DNA of 53,136 bases from Chroococcidiopsidaceae cyanobacterium YX2bin18 (lineage in GTDB: Bacteria; Cyanobacteriota; Cyanobacteriia; Cyanobacteriales; Chroococcidiopsidaceae). Below, piece by piece: positions 39,067 to 48,909 of the stretch. The position numbers and the translations under genes are program-made. The stretch's first letter is position 1, and the number at the start of each line of letters is the position of its first letter. The notes below the pieces were generated by a model. That model was not told the DNA's origin and did no database searches. It saw only the letters and a list, made by a program, of their open reading frames with translations. Where the stretch lies: assembly GCA_030446505.1 (NCBI GenBank), contig JAUJND010000021.1, positions 1 through 53,136 of the forward strand. The letters are read 5' to 3'.

Positions 39067-39117
39067 GAAAAAGCCAGCCCCCGCGTGTCGCTAAACTTTT
39101 GGGTCGCTGGCTTTTTC
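39067..39117. terminator. Strong bidirectional hairpin with A/T flanks
   Basis: GAAAAAGCCAGC (39067-39078) and GCTGGCTTTTTC (39106-39117) form a perfect 12-bp stem whose arms contain A5 and T5, so it can end transcription from either side. It separates the coiled-coil gene from the primase operon on the minus strand and could attenuate it. Confidence 0.7.
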
Positions 39118-39251
39118 GTCGTTTATACCTCCTAATAAACCATTGCTTGTAAAGCTGAGATATAGCAGAAATACTGAAGTTTTTGATTTTCATGCTACAG
39201 AAGCTGATTTCAGTATTCTATATCGGCTGAGGCTCATACCAAAAGTTAACT

Positions 39252-39629
39252 CTATTGCTCACCGCGTCGCTGTAACAGCTGGTCCACCTTATTTTCAATT
39301 CGGCTGAGTCTTCCTAAAACCGTCGGGCGGTCATCGTCTAGAGAAACCGTCAAATTAGCAATGCCTTCAGTTAGCTGAGTAACTCTTAGTATTGCCTCTC
39401 TCAACTCCTGCCGCTCTGCTTCTGTTTGAGAGCGGTGTTCTGCTGTTTCTAACCGTTCCTCAGCCATTTGATCTGCCATTGCTTGAATAGCGCGGCTGTT
39501 TGATTGTGTTAACTGTTCGATTGCCGTTAGTCGCTCCGTTGATGCAATTTTTTCTTCTTCATGGCGCTGCGCTAGTCGAGCTAGGATTTCTTCAACTTGA
39601 GCTAGGCGATCGCTCTCTGGATTAGTCAT
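39252..39629 (-). CDS. Coiled-coil protein, 125 residues
   Basis: Almost entirely helical and charged: LAQVEEILARLAQRHEEEKI, STERLTAIEQLTQSNSRAI, EERLETAEHRSQTEAE, ending DDRPTVLGRLSRIENKVDQLLQRR. The final GRLSRIENKVDQLL segment is a heptad pattern common in small cyanobacterial coiled-coil proteins. It overlaps the upstream gene by 8 bases and is cotranscribed with it. No enzymatic motif; function unknown. Confidence 0.65.
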   Translation of the reverse strand: MTNPESDRLAQVEEILARLAQRHEEEKIASTERLTAIEQLTQSNSRAIQAMADQMAEERLETAEHRSQTEAERQELREAILRVTQLTEGIANLTVSLDDDRPTVLGRLSRIENKVDQLLQRRGEQ

Positions 39630-39999
39630 GTATCAGTGCCTCCGGTGAATTTTCAGCTAGGTCAGCGAACTCTTTGAAGTAATCCCAGCTGCGGCTATCA
39701 GTCGAGAACGGCTTACGCTTTTGGGCATTATTAGAGCCGTAAGCTTGCTGCTTGATTGCTATAAAAGCCCCAATTGCTCTAAGCAATATCTTTTGCTCAT
39801 TGGCTTGTAACAAGTCATTATTGTCTTGTGACATGACAATAGATTTACCTTGGTCGAGACAATGAGCAATTTCTAACAGCTGCTTTTCAAGTGCGATCGG
39901 CACACGAATCACCTTCGTTTGCCCTAGATGCCATTTAGGTTGCATCAAATGAGCTAGCGAACCATCAACGGCACGCGGTCTAAGTCCACCTCTAGGCAT
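39622..39999 (-). CDS. Putative DNA-binding/regulatory protein of the element
   Basis: I take the ATG at 39999 (MPRGGLRPRAVDGSLAHLMQP), because MPRGG...RP is the usual beginning of a small cyanobacterial family whose next part is W-H-x-G-x-T-K-x-IRVP; here KWHLGQTKVIRVPIALEKQLLEIA, a ribbon-helix-helix-like core. The frame is open back to 40146 but that part overlaps a hairpin (40069-40097) and has no family likeness. 125 residues from this start. Nearest gene to the right junction, so a regulator or excision factor is plausible. Confidence 0.55.
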   Translation of the reverse strand: MPRGGLRPRAVDGSLAHLMQPKWHLGQTKVIRVPIALEKQLLEIAHCLDQGKSIVMSQDNNDLLQANEQKILLRAIGAFIAIKQQAYGSNNAQKRKPFSTDSRSWDYFKEFADLAENSPEALIHD

Positions 40000-40068
40000 C
40001 TGCTTTGAACTGTAACAAGACAATAAATCTAATCTAGTAATCTTAATGCCTTGTGTCAAGCCAATAAA

Positions 40069-40097
40069 AAACAACCACGTCGCCGAACGGGTTGTTT
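40069..40097 (-). terminator. Hairpin in the leader of the regulator gene
   Basis: AAACAACC (40069-40076) and GGTTGTTT (40090-40097) form a perfect 8-bp stem 70 bases upstream of the ATG at 39999, with an A run (T run on the minus strand) after it: an attenuator-like terminator. Confidence 0.5.
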
Positions 40098-40222
40098 GAG
40101 GGTGTAAGTCAGCAAGCGAGAGGAGGTCTAAGCGATCGTAACTCAAGCTTAGAAAAAGCTAATCCAAAATCATTCCAGAATCTTTACAAAAAACAGCCTT
40201 CTTGCCAGCTAAAAAAAGCGGC

Positions 40223-40270
40223 TTTATTCCAAAACTATTCCAAATCTATTTGAAAGACTTTTGGAATAAA
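40223..40270. promoter_or_regulatory. Putative integrase arm-type sites, right end
   Basis: Carries the same 19-mer as the left end (40226-40244). TTTATTCCAAAA (40223-40234) is also repeated in perfect inverted form as TTTTGGAATAAA (40259-40270), 11 bases before the tRNA 3' end. Confidence 0.55.
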
Positions 40271-40281
40271 CGCACTAAAGA

Positions 40282-40370
40282 CGGAGAGGGAGGGATTTGA
40301 ACCCTCGAAGGATGTAAACATCCTTAACAGATTAGCAATCTGCCGCTTTCGACCACTCAGCCACCTCTCC
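40282..40370 (-). tRNA. tRNA-Ser (anticodon GCU), element attachment site
   Basis: 89 bases from GGAGAGG (5' acceptor, 40370) to CCTCTCC plus discriminator G (40282). D arm GCTGAGTGGTCGAAAGC, anticodon loop TTGCTAA with GCT, long class II variable arm with stem AAGGATG/CATCCTT, and T arm GAGGGTTCAAATCCCTC. No encoded CCA. The 3' half is shared in part with 24780-24844. Confidence 0.95.
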
Positions 40371-40450
40371 AGGGTGATGAAACATTATAGTAACAGATTT
40401 TGGACAGTACAATGTTTAAACTTCGAGTTTTAAGTTAAAGTTCCTTAATT

Positions 40451-40478
40451 CAAAACTCAAAACTCAAAACTCAAAACT
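40451..40478. repeat. Four tandem CAAAACT heptamers
   Basis: Perfect copies at 40451, 40458, 40465 and 40472, ending 4 bases before the crtB stop. Short tandem heptamers of this kind are common between genes in filamentous cyanobacteria. Confidence 0.85.
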
Positions 40479-40482
40479 ATTC

Positions 40483-41399
40483 TTAAAGTACCTGCGATCG
40501 CAACCAAGCCACGGGCAAATTTTGCAGCTTTCGCACACTTGGCACGTAGGCACGCTGACTAAATACATCGTATTGGTTGCGTTCAATTCCTTCCAAAATC
40601 TGGCTATAGCTCATCAAAGCCGCCCACACGGGCCAACGGGCATCAGGAGATAGGTAACTAATTCCCTTTTCCGCCATAGTATAAAACTGGCGCGTTCGCT
40701 GAATTTGAAACTGCATCAGTTGCTGCCATCTTGCATCAACCACACCCTTAAATAAGTCTTGCTCGGTGTAGTTGAACTTAGCTAAGTCTTCTAGGGGAAT
40801 ATAAACACGTCCCCGTCGAGCATCTTCTCCCACATCTCGCAGAATATTGGTAAGTTGATTGGCAATTCCCAAAGCGATCGCTTCTTCAGTTGGAATATAA
40901 GGCTGCTGAGCCAAGTTCCAAGCAGATGTGTTATTGGAACTATCCACGCCCATTACCGCCGTTGACATCAAACCGACAGTTCCGGCAACGCGGTAACAGT
41001 AAAGATTTAACTCCTCAAATTTATGGTAACGACTCCGGTACAAGTCCATGCGCTGACCGGCAATCATATCTCGAAACGGCTGAATGTCCAACGGGGAAGC
41101 GTTGTAAAGTATCTACTAAAGCTACATCTGGGTCTTCCAATGGCTGACCCGCAAACATTGACTCTAGCTGTGCTTCCCATCGATCAAGGGTTTCGGGGGT
41201 TGTCAGCGCGGCACTGGGACCATCAACCAGTTCATCGGTGCGACGGCTTTCAAGCATAAATTGCCCAAATAGCTCGACGCTTGGCTTGGCCTCACCAGTA
41301 GCGTGGCGAGATAAAGAGTAACTGGCGTACTTTGCCGTGATTTGGCGGCAAAGTTGGTAGGCATCCTCTACAGAAGCCAGCGTTCTCATGCAGGGGGAA

Positions 41400-41416
<17 letters not shown>
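40483..41416 (-). pseudogene. crtB: Phytoene synthase, frameshifted
   Basis: Condenses two geranylgeranyl diphosphates to phytoene, the first carotenoid step. ATG 41416 gives [31 protein letters not shown]. The first prenyl-diphosphate region then appears in scrambled frames (TLYLATLL, AKRRAIWAIYA, RRTDELVDGP). The C-terminal two thirds is one frame: DLYRSRYHKFEELNLYCYRVAGTVG, then the second Asp-rich motif LTNILRDVGEDARRGRVYIPLED and MAEKGISYLSPDARWPVWAAL. Total 311 codons, the usual length. At least four indels between 41320 and 41090. The gene start overlaps the end of crtP by 17 bases, the normal cyanobacterial crtP-crtB order. An essential gene, so misreads are likely. Confidence 0.9.
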
Positions 41417-42826
<1,410 letters not shown>

Positions 42827-43294
42827 TTAATTTACTACGTCGAATATTTTTAATTGTTTTCCAGCCCTCATTATACCTTTGCAATCTGTTACATTTTGCA
42901 GCGGCTCTGTAATTGTACTGCTAGTACAACAAACTAGATATTAGGTTAAGGCGCTCGTCAAGAGTATACAAAGCTACTAAACTAGTATTTAGGAGCAGAG
43001 CAGTTTATCTGGTCAAGTTATGCTAGGCGATCGCTTCACCCACCAATTCCTTTTTGTTAACTCAATTTCAGCGATAGGTAAGAAACAAGCCTGATCTTTA
43101 TTTCTCTCTTTTGCTGCTTGTATTCGATAGTCTAATTTTAAATTGAGCCAGTTTGAAACGTCTTAGGTGAGGTTTGAACTGAACTTAGCTTTCGCCTACC
43201 CCGTCACTTGTAACACCCGCTAGCAAGATACAATAAATCCAAGCATTGGTTCTCAACATTAAGTTACAAGACAAGCGAGGAGAACATTTAGAGC
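42827..43294. other. Divergent promoter region between crtP and dnaK
   Basis: About 470 bases with one HIP1-containing word (GCGATCGC near 43027), no gene, no CIRCE-type inverted repeat and no recognisable RNA. A GCGAGGAGAA ribosome site for dnaK lies at 43275-43284. Confidence 0.5.
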
Positions 43295-45357
43295 ATGGGC
43301 AAAGTAGTCGGCATTGACCTGGGACAACCAACTCAGTGGTAGCTGTCATGGAGGGTGGCAAGCCTGTGGTGATTGCCAATGCAGAAGGAATGCGGACTAC
43401 TCCTTCCGTGGTAGGCTTTAGTAAAGAAGGAGAGCGCCTTGTCGGACAAATGGCGCGGCGACAAACGGTTCTCAACCCCCAAAATACCTTCTACGCTGTC
43501 AAACGATTCATTGGGCGCAACTATGCTGAACTTAGCCCGGAGTCAAAGCGCGTCCCTACACTATCCGCAAAGATGAAGAAGGCAACATCAAGATTAAGTG
43601 TCCACGTCTAAATAAGGAATTTGTCCCGGAAGAAATTAGTGCGATGGTGCTGAAGAAATTGGCAGATGATGCCAGCCGCTACCTGGGAGAGACAGTGACG
43701 GGGGCAGTAATTACAGTTCCGGCATATTTCAATGATTCCCAACGGCAAGCTACGCGAGATGCAGGACGGATTGCTGGGGCTAGAAGTAAAAAGAATCTTG
43801 AATGAGCCAACTGCTGCTTCTTTAGCTTACGGATTGGAGCAGCGCGAGAGTCAAACGATCCTGGTGTTTGACTTGGGTGGTGGTACGTTTGATGTGTCAA
43901 TTTTGGAAGTTGGTGATGGTGTATTTGAGGTTAAATCTACTAGTGGAGATACTCAGTTAGGAGGTAATGATTTTGATAAAAATATTGTTGACTGGTTGGA
44001 TATTCAGTTTTTAGAGACAGAAGAATTAGATTTTAGACGCGATCGCCAAGCTCTCCAACGCCTCACGGAAGACTCTGAAAAAGCAAAAATTGAATTGAGT
44101 GGAGTTAGTGTCACCGACATCAACTTGCCCTTTATCACTGCAACAGCTGACGGTCCCAAACATTTAGAAACTCGCCTCACCCGTACCGAATTCGAGGGTT
44201 TGTGCATCGACTTAGTGGGGAGATTACGTACACCTGTTAAACGAGCGCTTGCTGATGCTAATCTCAGAGCCGCAGATATTGATGAAGTAGTGCTGGTGGG
44301 TGGCTCTACTCGGATGCCGATGGTGCAGCAGTTAGTACGTCACATAATTGGTAAAGAGGCTAATCAAAATGTCAATCCTGATGAAGTCGTTGCTGTGGGT
44401 GCAGCAATTCAGGCAGGTATTCTAGGTGGAGAACTCAAGGATGTGCTGCTGTTGGATGTCACACCCCTATCCCTAGGATTGGAAAATAGCAGTGGGGTGA
44501 TGAGAAAACTTATTCCCCGCAACACCACTATACCCGTGCGGCGCTCTGACATCTTTTCTACTGCTCAAAACAACCAAACTATGGTTGAAATCCACGTCCT
44601 CCAGGGCGAACGAGAGATGGCGGGGGATAACAAGTCATTGGGAAGGTATAAATTAACTGGAATTGCTCCAGCACCAGGAGGCGTTCCGCAAGTTCAGGTT
44701 GCGTTCGATATAGATGCCAACGGCATTTTACTGGTAACAGCTCTAGACAGAACTACTGGTCGAGAGCAGAGGATTACGATTCAAGGTGCTTCTACTTTGA
44801 GCGAAGCAGAAGTTGACCGGATGATTCAGGAGGCTGAGGAATATGCAGATATAGACCGCGAACGCAAAGAAAGAGTGGAGAAGCGTACTCGTGCTGAGGC
44901 TCTTACCTTAGCTGCAGAACGCCGACTTAGAGATATAGGAATGGATTTTGGGATGCAGTTTGCCCGTGGTCGCCGCCAGCGCATTGAATCTTTAATTCGA
45001 GAAGTGCGCGATAGCTTGGCGCAAAACAATGACCGGAAAATTGACCAATCACACGCCGACCTTCAAGATGCATTGTCTGACCTAAATCGCGAAGTCCGTC
45101 AGTATTTTAGTGAAGAATCAGATGATGACAACTTATTTGGCTCTATTCGTCGCGTCTTTACTGGAGATGATGATCGCGAACCTCTAAGAGACACACTGCG
45201 CGATGCCTTCGGCGGTTCGCGCGACCGTCGCTCACCTTATGACAGGGAGGATCGTGAAGAGTATGGTAGGGAGCGCCCTTATCCTGGCGAAAGGTCAAGG
45301 CGATCGCGTCCGACCTATCAAGATAATTGGGATGATGAGGATGATAACTGGCGTTAA
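43295..45357 (+). pseudogene. dnaK: Hsp70 chaperone DnaK, three homopolymer frameshifts
   Basis: ATP-dependent chaperone partnered with the DnaJ downstream. ATG 43295 gives [12 protein letters not shown] missing near 43321 restores [24 protein letters not shown] missing at 43554-43556 restores [19 protein letters not shown]. An extra G in 43776-43779 hides [15 protein letters not shown]. After that the frame is open for 541 codons: [42 protein letters not shown], then a charged Arg/Asp-rich tail ending DDEDDNWR. Total about 687 residues. The extended acidic/basic C-terminus replaces the EEVD-like end and suits one of the cyanobacterial DnaK paralogues (DnaK1/DnaK3 class); which one is not certain. 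Confidence 0.9.
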
Positions 45358-45447
45358 GAGAGTTTTGAATTTTAAGGTTTGGGTTTTGGATTAATGTTAG
45401 AACTCATAACTTATAGCTCACGACTCATAACTTGTTTTTAAATTAAA

Positions 45448-46437
45448 ATGCAGAATTTGCAGAACTTTCGCAACTACTACGAGATTCTGGGATTACCCAG
45501 AGAAGCAACCAATGAAGAGATTAAACAGGTCTTCCGACGATTAGCGCGGCAATATCACCCTGATTTAAATCCGGGGAATAAAGAGGCAGAAGAGAAATTC
45601 AAAGATATCGGTGAGGCTTACGAAGTTCTGTCTGATCCAAGTAAGCGGGCGCAGTATGATCAGTTCAGTAAATACTGGAATCAGGGCGGGTTCCGGGGCA
45701 AGCAGACATCACGCAGTAAAACATGGGACAATCGTGGTAGTGGTCGCAGCAGCACTGAGGAAGTTGATTTTAGTAAGTTTGCCGACTTTAATAGCTTTGT
45801 TGATCAAGTGTTGGGTCGTCGTAGAGAAAGTAGAAATGGAACCTCTGCTGCAAGTACGCGCGATACATTTCGTCCTGGGACGACAAGAACGGAGTACACA
45901 ATCGGTTCCCGTGCTAGCCGCCGGGATATAGAAGCTAAACTGACGTTGCCTTTAGAAAAAGCATATCTTGGTGGGTTGGAACGAATTCGCTTGGAAGATG
46001 GGCGATCGCTCGAAGTCGATATGCCAGACGGAATGGTTACAGGGCAAACTATCCGTCTACGGGATCAGGGTGTTGGTGGAGGCGATCTATTTTTAAAAAT
46101 TACTGTTGCACCTCATCCCTTTTTTAAGCTCCAAGGAACTGACATTTACTGCCAGTTGCCAATTACTCCTACTGAAGCAGTGTTAGCAAGTCCAGTGGAA
46201 GTACCAACATTAGATGGTTTGGTAAAAATTAATATTCCATCAGGAGTTAAGTCTGGCCAAAGATTGCGTCTTGCTAATAAAGGCTACCCTGACGATAAAG
46301 GTAAACGTGGCGATCAATTAGTAGAAATTCAAATAGTCATTCCTAAAAGTATCAGTTCTGAAGAACAGGAATTATACGAAAAATTGCGCCAAATTGAGAC
46401 ATTTAATCCCCGCGCTGATTTACTTGGGGTAATGTAA
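45448..46437 (+). CDS. dnaJ: DnaJ-type co-chaperone (J domain + C-terminal substrate domains, no zinc finger)
   Basis: 329 residues. J domain at residues 8-75 with the HPD motif at 37-39 (ARQYHPDLNPG), then a Gly/Arg/Ser/Thr-rich linker, and two C-terminal beta-domains (DIEAKLTLPLEKAYLGGLERI; GDLFLKITVAPHPFFKLQGTDIYCQLPITPTEAVL; LRLANKGYPDDKGKRGDQLVEIQIVIP). The zinc-finger region of classical DnaJ is absent, so it is a CbpA/type II protein. 90 bases after dnaK on the same strand. Intact. Confidence 0.93.
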   Translation: MQNLQNFRNYYEILGLPREATNEEIKQVFRRLARQYHPDLNPGNKEAEEKFKDIGEAYEVLSDPSKRAQYDQFSKYWNQGGFRGKQTSRSKTWDNRGSGRSSTEEVDFSKFADFNSFVDQVLGRRRESRNGTSAASTRDTFRPGTTRTEYTIGSRASRRDIEAKLTLPLEKAYLGGLERIRLEDGRSLEVDMPDGMVTGQTIRLRDQGVGGGDLFLKITVAPHPFFKLQGTDIYCQLPITPTEAVLASPVEVPTLDGLVKINIPSGVKSGQRLRLANKGYPDDKGKRGDQLVEIQIVIPKSISSEEQELYEKLRQIETFNPRADLLGVM

Positions 46438-46448
46438 AAAAAATAAAG

Positions 46449-47203
46449 ATGAGCAAGTCAATTGTTTTTATTTCTCACATATCAGATGAAAGAGAAATTG
46501 CTATAGTTTTCAAAAAATTAGTAGAAGATAGCTTTTTGGGACTAATTGATGTGTTCGTATCATCGGATGAAATAGTATTTCTAGGCAAAAATGGTTGGAT
46601 AACATAACTAATGCCTTGAAAAATTGTTCTGTAGAAATAATTTTGTGTAGTCCAAAATCAGTTGTTCGTCCTTGGATAAATTTTGAAGCTGGATCTGCTT
46701 GGATAAGAGACATTCCTGTAATTCCTCTATGCCATTCTGGTATGAAACCTTCAGCCTTACCCGTACCATTAAATTTATTGCAAGCAGCTTCCGCATCAGA
46801 GATTTCAAGCTTGAATTTAATATTTCCAGTATTGGCTAGAGCAATAGGCTCTTAAGTGCCAAAAGTTGATTTTTCTTATTTTGTAGAAAAATTTAAAGTA
46901 TTTTAAAATAATTATACTTTTTTGAATGAAGTGAATAAATATTTTAATGACTTAAACTCATGGAATAGCCAAGTTATAAATTATTTAAAAGAGTATCAAG
47001 TGATTCCATGTCAATTAAAGGAAACTGAAATTAATTTATGGAATTCATGGACTCCCTTTTTTAGAAGTAAGAATATTCTAGATTTTAGGCAAATAGGAGG
47101 TACGCTCATAAATGAAAATGGCACATTTTATAATTGCGAAATCATGCGTTCGGCTGAATTTATGCGTGTAGTCAATGACAAAAATTTTAAATTAGAGTTT
47201 TGA
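46449..47203 (+). pseudogene. TIR-domain protein relic
   Basis: ATG 46449 opens MSKSIVFISHISDEREIA, DVFVSSDEI. After a shift near 46590 the next frame has WLDNITNALKNCSVEIILCSPKSV and PWINFEAGSAWIRDIPVIPLCHSG, the pattern of bacterial TIR/TIR_2 domains (W, then a strand ending S-P, then FE-x-G-x-AW). The frame is then stopped by TAA at 46853-46855 and again by TAA about 60 bases on. Coding sequence continues in the same frame: VPKVDFSYFVEKFKVF, NEVNKYFNDLNSWNSQVINYL, LWNSWTPFFRSKNILDF, MRSAEFMRVV, to 47203. TIR proteins often act as NAD-degrading effectors in phage defence; no partner gene is evident. Two nonsense codons suggest real decay. Confidence 0.65.
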
Positions 47204-47254
47204 GTATATTCAGAAATAAAAGCATTTTCGCATTCACAAGGAAAGTGATTTTTA

Positions 47255-47443
47255 ATGAATATATTTAAAGAACGGTACGTGGTTGATGAAAATGGAAATC
47301 GCATCGGTGTAATTTTGGATATAGCAGATTACCAACAACTACTTGAAGAGTTGGAAGAATTGGAGTATATTTGTGCCTATGATGCTGCTAAGGCTTCTAA
47401 TGAGTCCATTCCATTTGCTCAGGCAGTTGCTGAAATTGAGTAA
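47255..47443 (+). CDS. RelB/Phd-like antitoxin of type II toxin-antitoxin family
   Basis: 62 residues: KERYVVDENGNRIGVILDIADYQQLLEELEELEYICAYDAAKAS...PFAQAVAEIE. This is the standard small antitoxin of many cyanobacterial RelBE/ParDE-type modules, normally followed by a RelE-like toxin. ATG 47255 has AAGGAAAG upstream. No RelE-like gene follows: the next frame, 8 bases on, is an HNH nuclease. Confidence 0.72.
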   Translation: MNIFKERYVVDENGNRIGVILDIADYQQLLEELEELEYICAYDAAKASNESIPFAQAVAEIE

Positions 47444-47451
47444 ACTTGCTG

Positions 47452-47736
47452 ATGTTAACTTGGCGCGAGATTAGGCACGAAGTATTGCGACGAGATAATC
47501 GCTGCTGTCAAGTCTGCGGTAAAGAACACAGTGGGCAAGTACATCATGTTACTCCTAGAAGTCAAGGTGGAACTGATGAATTGTCTAACTTAATGACGCT
47601 TTGTGGTAAATGCCATATGTTAATTAGTCCTGTTCCTGAATGGCTGATTACAAAATTATGGGGAATTCCATCAAACGAAATTAGTGCTGCAAGTCAAGCT
47701 GTACAAACAAAAATTGACAAAATAATTAATAAATAA
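47452..47736 (+). CDS. HNH endonuclease
   Basis: 95 residues from ATG 47452 (a TTG 6 bases earlier is possible). LTWREIRHEVLRRDNRCCQVCG, then QVHHVTPRSQGGTDELSNLMTLCGKCH: the paired Cys motifs (C-x2-C and C-x2-C-H) bind structural zinc, and HH...N...H form the HNH catalytic core. The C-terminal part is a helical SAASQAVQTKIDKIINK. It starts 8 bases after the antitoxin stop on the same strand, so the two are probably one transcript. Confidence 0.85.
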   Translation: MLTWREIRHEVLRRDNRCCQVCGKEHSGQVHHVTPRSQGGTDELSNLMTLCGKCHMLISPVPEWLITKLWGIPSNEISAASQAVQTKIDKIINK

Positions 47737-47839
47737 TTGAAGAAAGCTAATAAATATAAATAAAAGTTTTTACATAGTTAGAAAAGGTAATAATGATATT
47801 CAAACAATAATTAAGTTAAAGCTTTATAAAATAATACAA

Positions 47840-48391
47840 TTGTCAGAATTTACTAACAGCGAAGCAATAGAAATTGTTGAATATGAGCCTAGATGGGCTA
47901 CTACTTATCGACAAGAAAAAGAGATAATTAGCGTAGCACTAAAGCAAGAATTTATTGACATTCAACATATTGGTAGTACATCTGTTCCTGGCTTGAGTGC
48001 GAAACCAATAATTGATATTTTAATTGCGGTTAATAAACTAAATACTCCTGAAAAATACTCTAGACATCTACAGAAGATTGGTTATCAGTACATATACTAC
48101 GCAGAAAATATTGATCGCTTATTTTTCCGCAAAGGTACGCCTCGCACTCATCATATACATATTGTGGAATATGATAGTTGGACATACTGGCGACATATTT
48201 TGTTTCGTGACTACTTGCTAGCGCATCCTGAAACAGCGCAGCATTATGAGCAATTGAAGCGAAAAATGGCGCTAAAGTTCAAAACAGATAGAGACGCTTA
48301 CACAAACAGTAAAACTGCATTTATTGAATCAATAGTAGCGTCGGCTTTGATAGAGCGGACAGATTCCCCTTTAAGACCTGTGACAGACTGA
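47840..48391 (+). CDS. GrpB family (UPF0157) nucleotidyltransferase-fold protein
   Basis: 183 residues. IEIVEYEPRWATTYRQEKEII, the core HIGSTSVPGLSAKPIIDILIAV (the G-S-T-S and D-x-D-like nucleotidyltransferase signature), LFFRKGTPRTHHIHIVEYDS and WRHILFRDYLLAHPETAQHYEQLK are typical of GrpB proteins. Biochemical role is unknown. The start is TTG 47840, since no ATG lies before the conserved region; no good ribosome site is visible. Flanking DNA on the left is AT-rich, suggesting an accessory patch. Confidence 0.85.
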   Translation: MSEFTNSEAIEIVEYEPRWATTYRQEKEIISVALKQEFIDIQHIGSTSVPGLSAKPIIDILIAVNKLNTPEKYSRHLQKIGYQYIYYAENIDRLFFRKGTPRTHHIHIVEYDSWTYWRHILFRDYLLAHPETAQHYEQLKRKMALKFKTDRDAYTNSKTAFIESIVASALIERTDSPLRPVTD

Positions 48392-48432
48392 TAGGATCAA
48401 GATAAGTAATATAACGTCTTAATCATTCAATT

Positions 48433-48906
48433 ATGACTTTGAGCAATGTGCGCGACCTGTATCAACAGGTAATCTTAGAACACTACAAAAAACCACGACA
48501 CAAGGGCAAAACAACTCCAGTGCATCGGTTTCAGCGAGGACATAACCCATCTTGTGGCGATACGATTGAGTTAACAGTGCAGTTAAATGATACAGGTGAT
48601 CGCATTGAAGACGTGAAATTTGAAGGCGAAGGCTGCGCGATCGCGATGGCTTCTGCTGACTTGATGGCGGATGCTTTGCGCGGTAAGCAAGTAGGCGAAG
48701 CTTTATCTATGGTGCAACGCTTCCAAAGCATGATGAAAGGTGAAGATGAGTTCCCTAAAGAACAACGGAAGCTGAACGTTATGGCAGGAGTTGCCCAATT
48801 TCCGGTGCGAATTAAATGTGCTAACCTGACTTGGCATACCTTAAAAGCTGCTTTAGAATCACCAAATAGCTCAGATACATCTGTTATAAGTAACGAAGAA
48901 GCCTGA
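48433..48906 (+). CDS. sufU: SufU/IscU-type iron-sulfur cluster scaffold protein
   Basis: 157 residues. YQQVILEHYKKPRHKG opens the family; cluster/zinc ligands are C41 (NPSCGDT), C68 (EGEGCAIA) and C129 (VRIKCANL). The insertion between the second and third Cys and the GEGCAIAMASADLM motif are features of SufU rather than IscU. In SUF systems it receives sulfur from SufS or helps in cluster transfer. No other suf gene is adjacent. ycf51 starts 3 bases after its stop. Confidence 0.9.
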   Translation: MTLSNVRDLYQQVILEHYKKPRHKGKTTPVHRFQRGHNPSCGDTIELTVQLNDTGDRIEDVKFEGEGCAIAMASADLMADALRGKQVGEALSMVQRFQSMMKGEDEFPKEQRKLNVMAGVAQFPVRIKCANLTWHTLKAALESPNSSDTSVISNEEA

Positions 48907-48909
48907 CCG

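Larger units (their letters stand above)
24780..40342. mobile_element. Integrated phage-like element in tRNA-Ser(GCU)
   Basis: Bounded on the left by a displaced 3' half of tRNA-Ser (24780-24844) and on the right by the complete tRNA-Ser gene (40282-40370). The boundaries share an outer block (27 bases, one mismatch) and the anticodon block AACAGATTAGCAATCTG. A tyrosine integrase starts 89 bases inside the left end and putative integrase arm sites occur at both ends. Contents in order: integrase (+), two minus-strand lysis-type genes, about 8 kb of plus-strand phage-like genes, and about 4.5 kb of minus-strand replication/regulatory genes. About 15.5 kb. No recognised packaging or capsid genes. 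Many genes are broken. Confidence 0.85.

Noticed and set aside
40000..40146. Longer start (40146) for the regulator gene
   Set aside because: The extra 49 residues have no family likeness and are encoded over a hairpin; MPRGG at 39999 is the family start.
40451..40478. CRISPR-like array
   Set aside because: Four directly abutting 7-base units with no spacers; a tandem heptamer, not a CRISPR.
42827..43294. CIRCE heat-shock operator before dnaK
   Set aside because: No TTAGCACTC-type inverted repeat could be found in the region.
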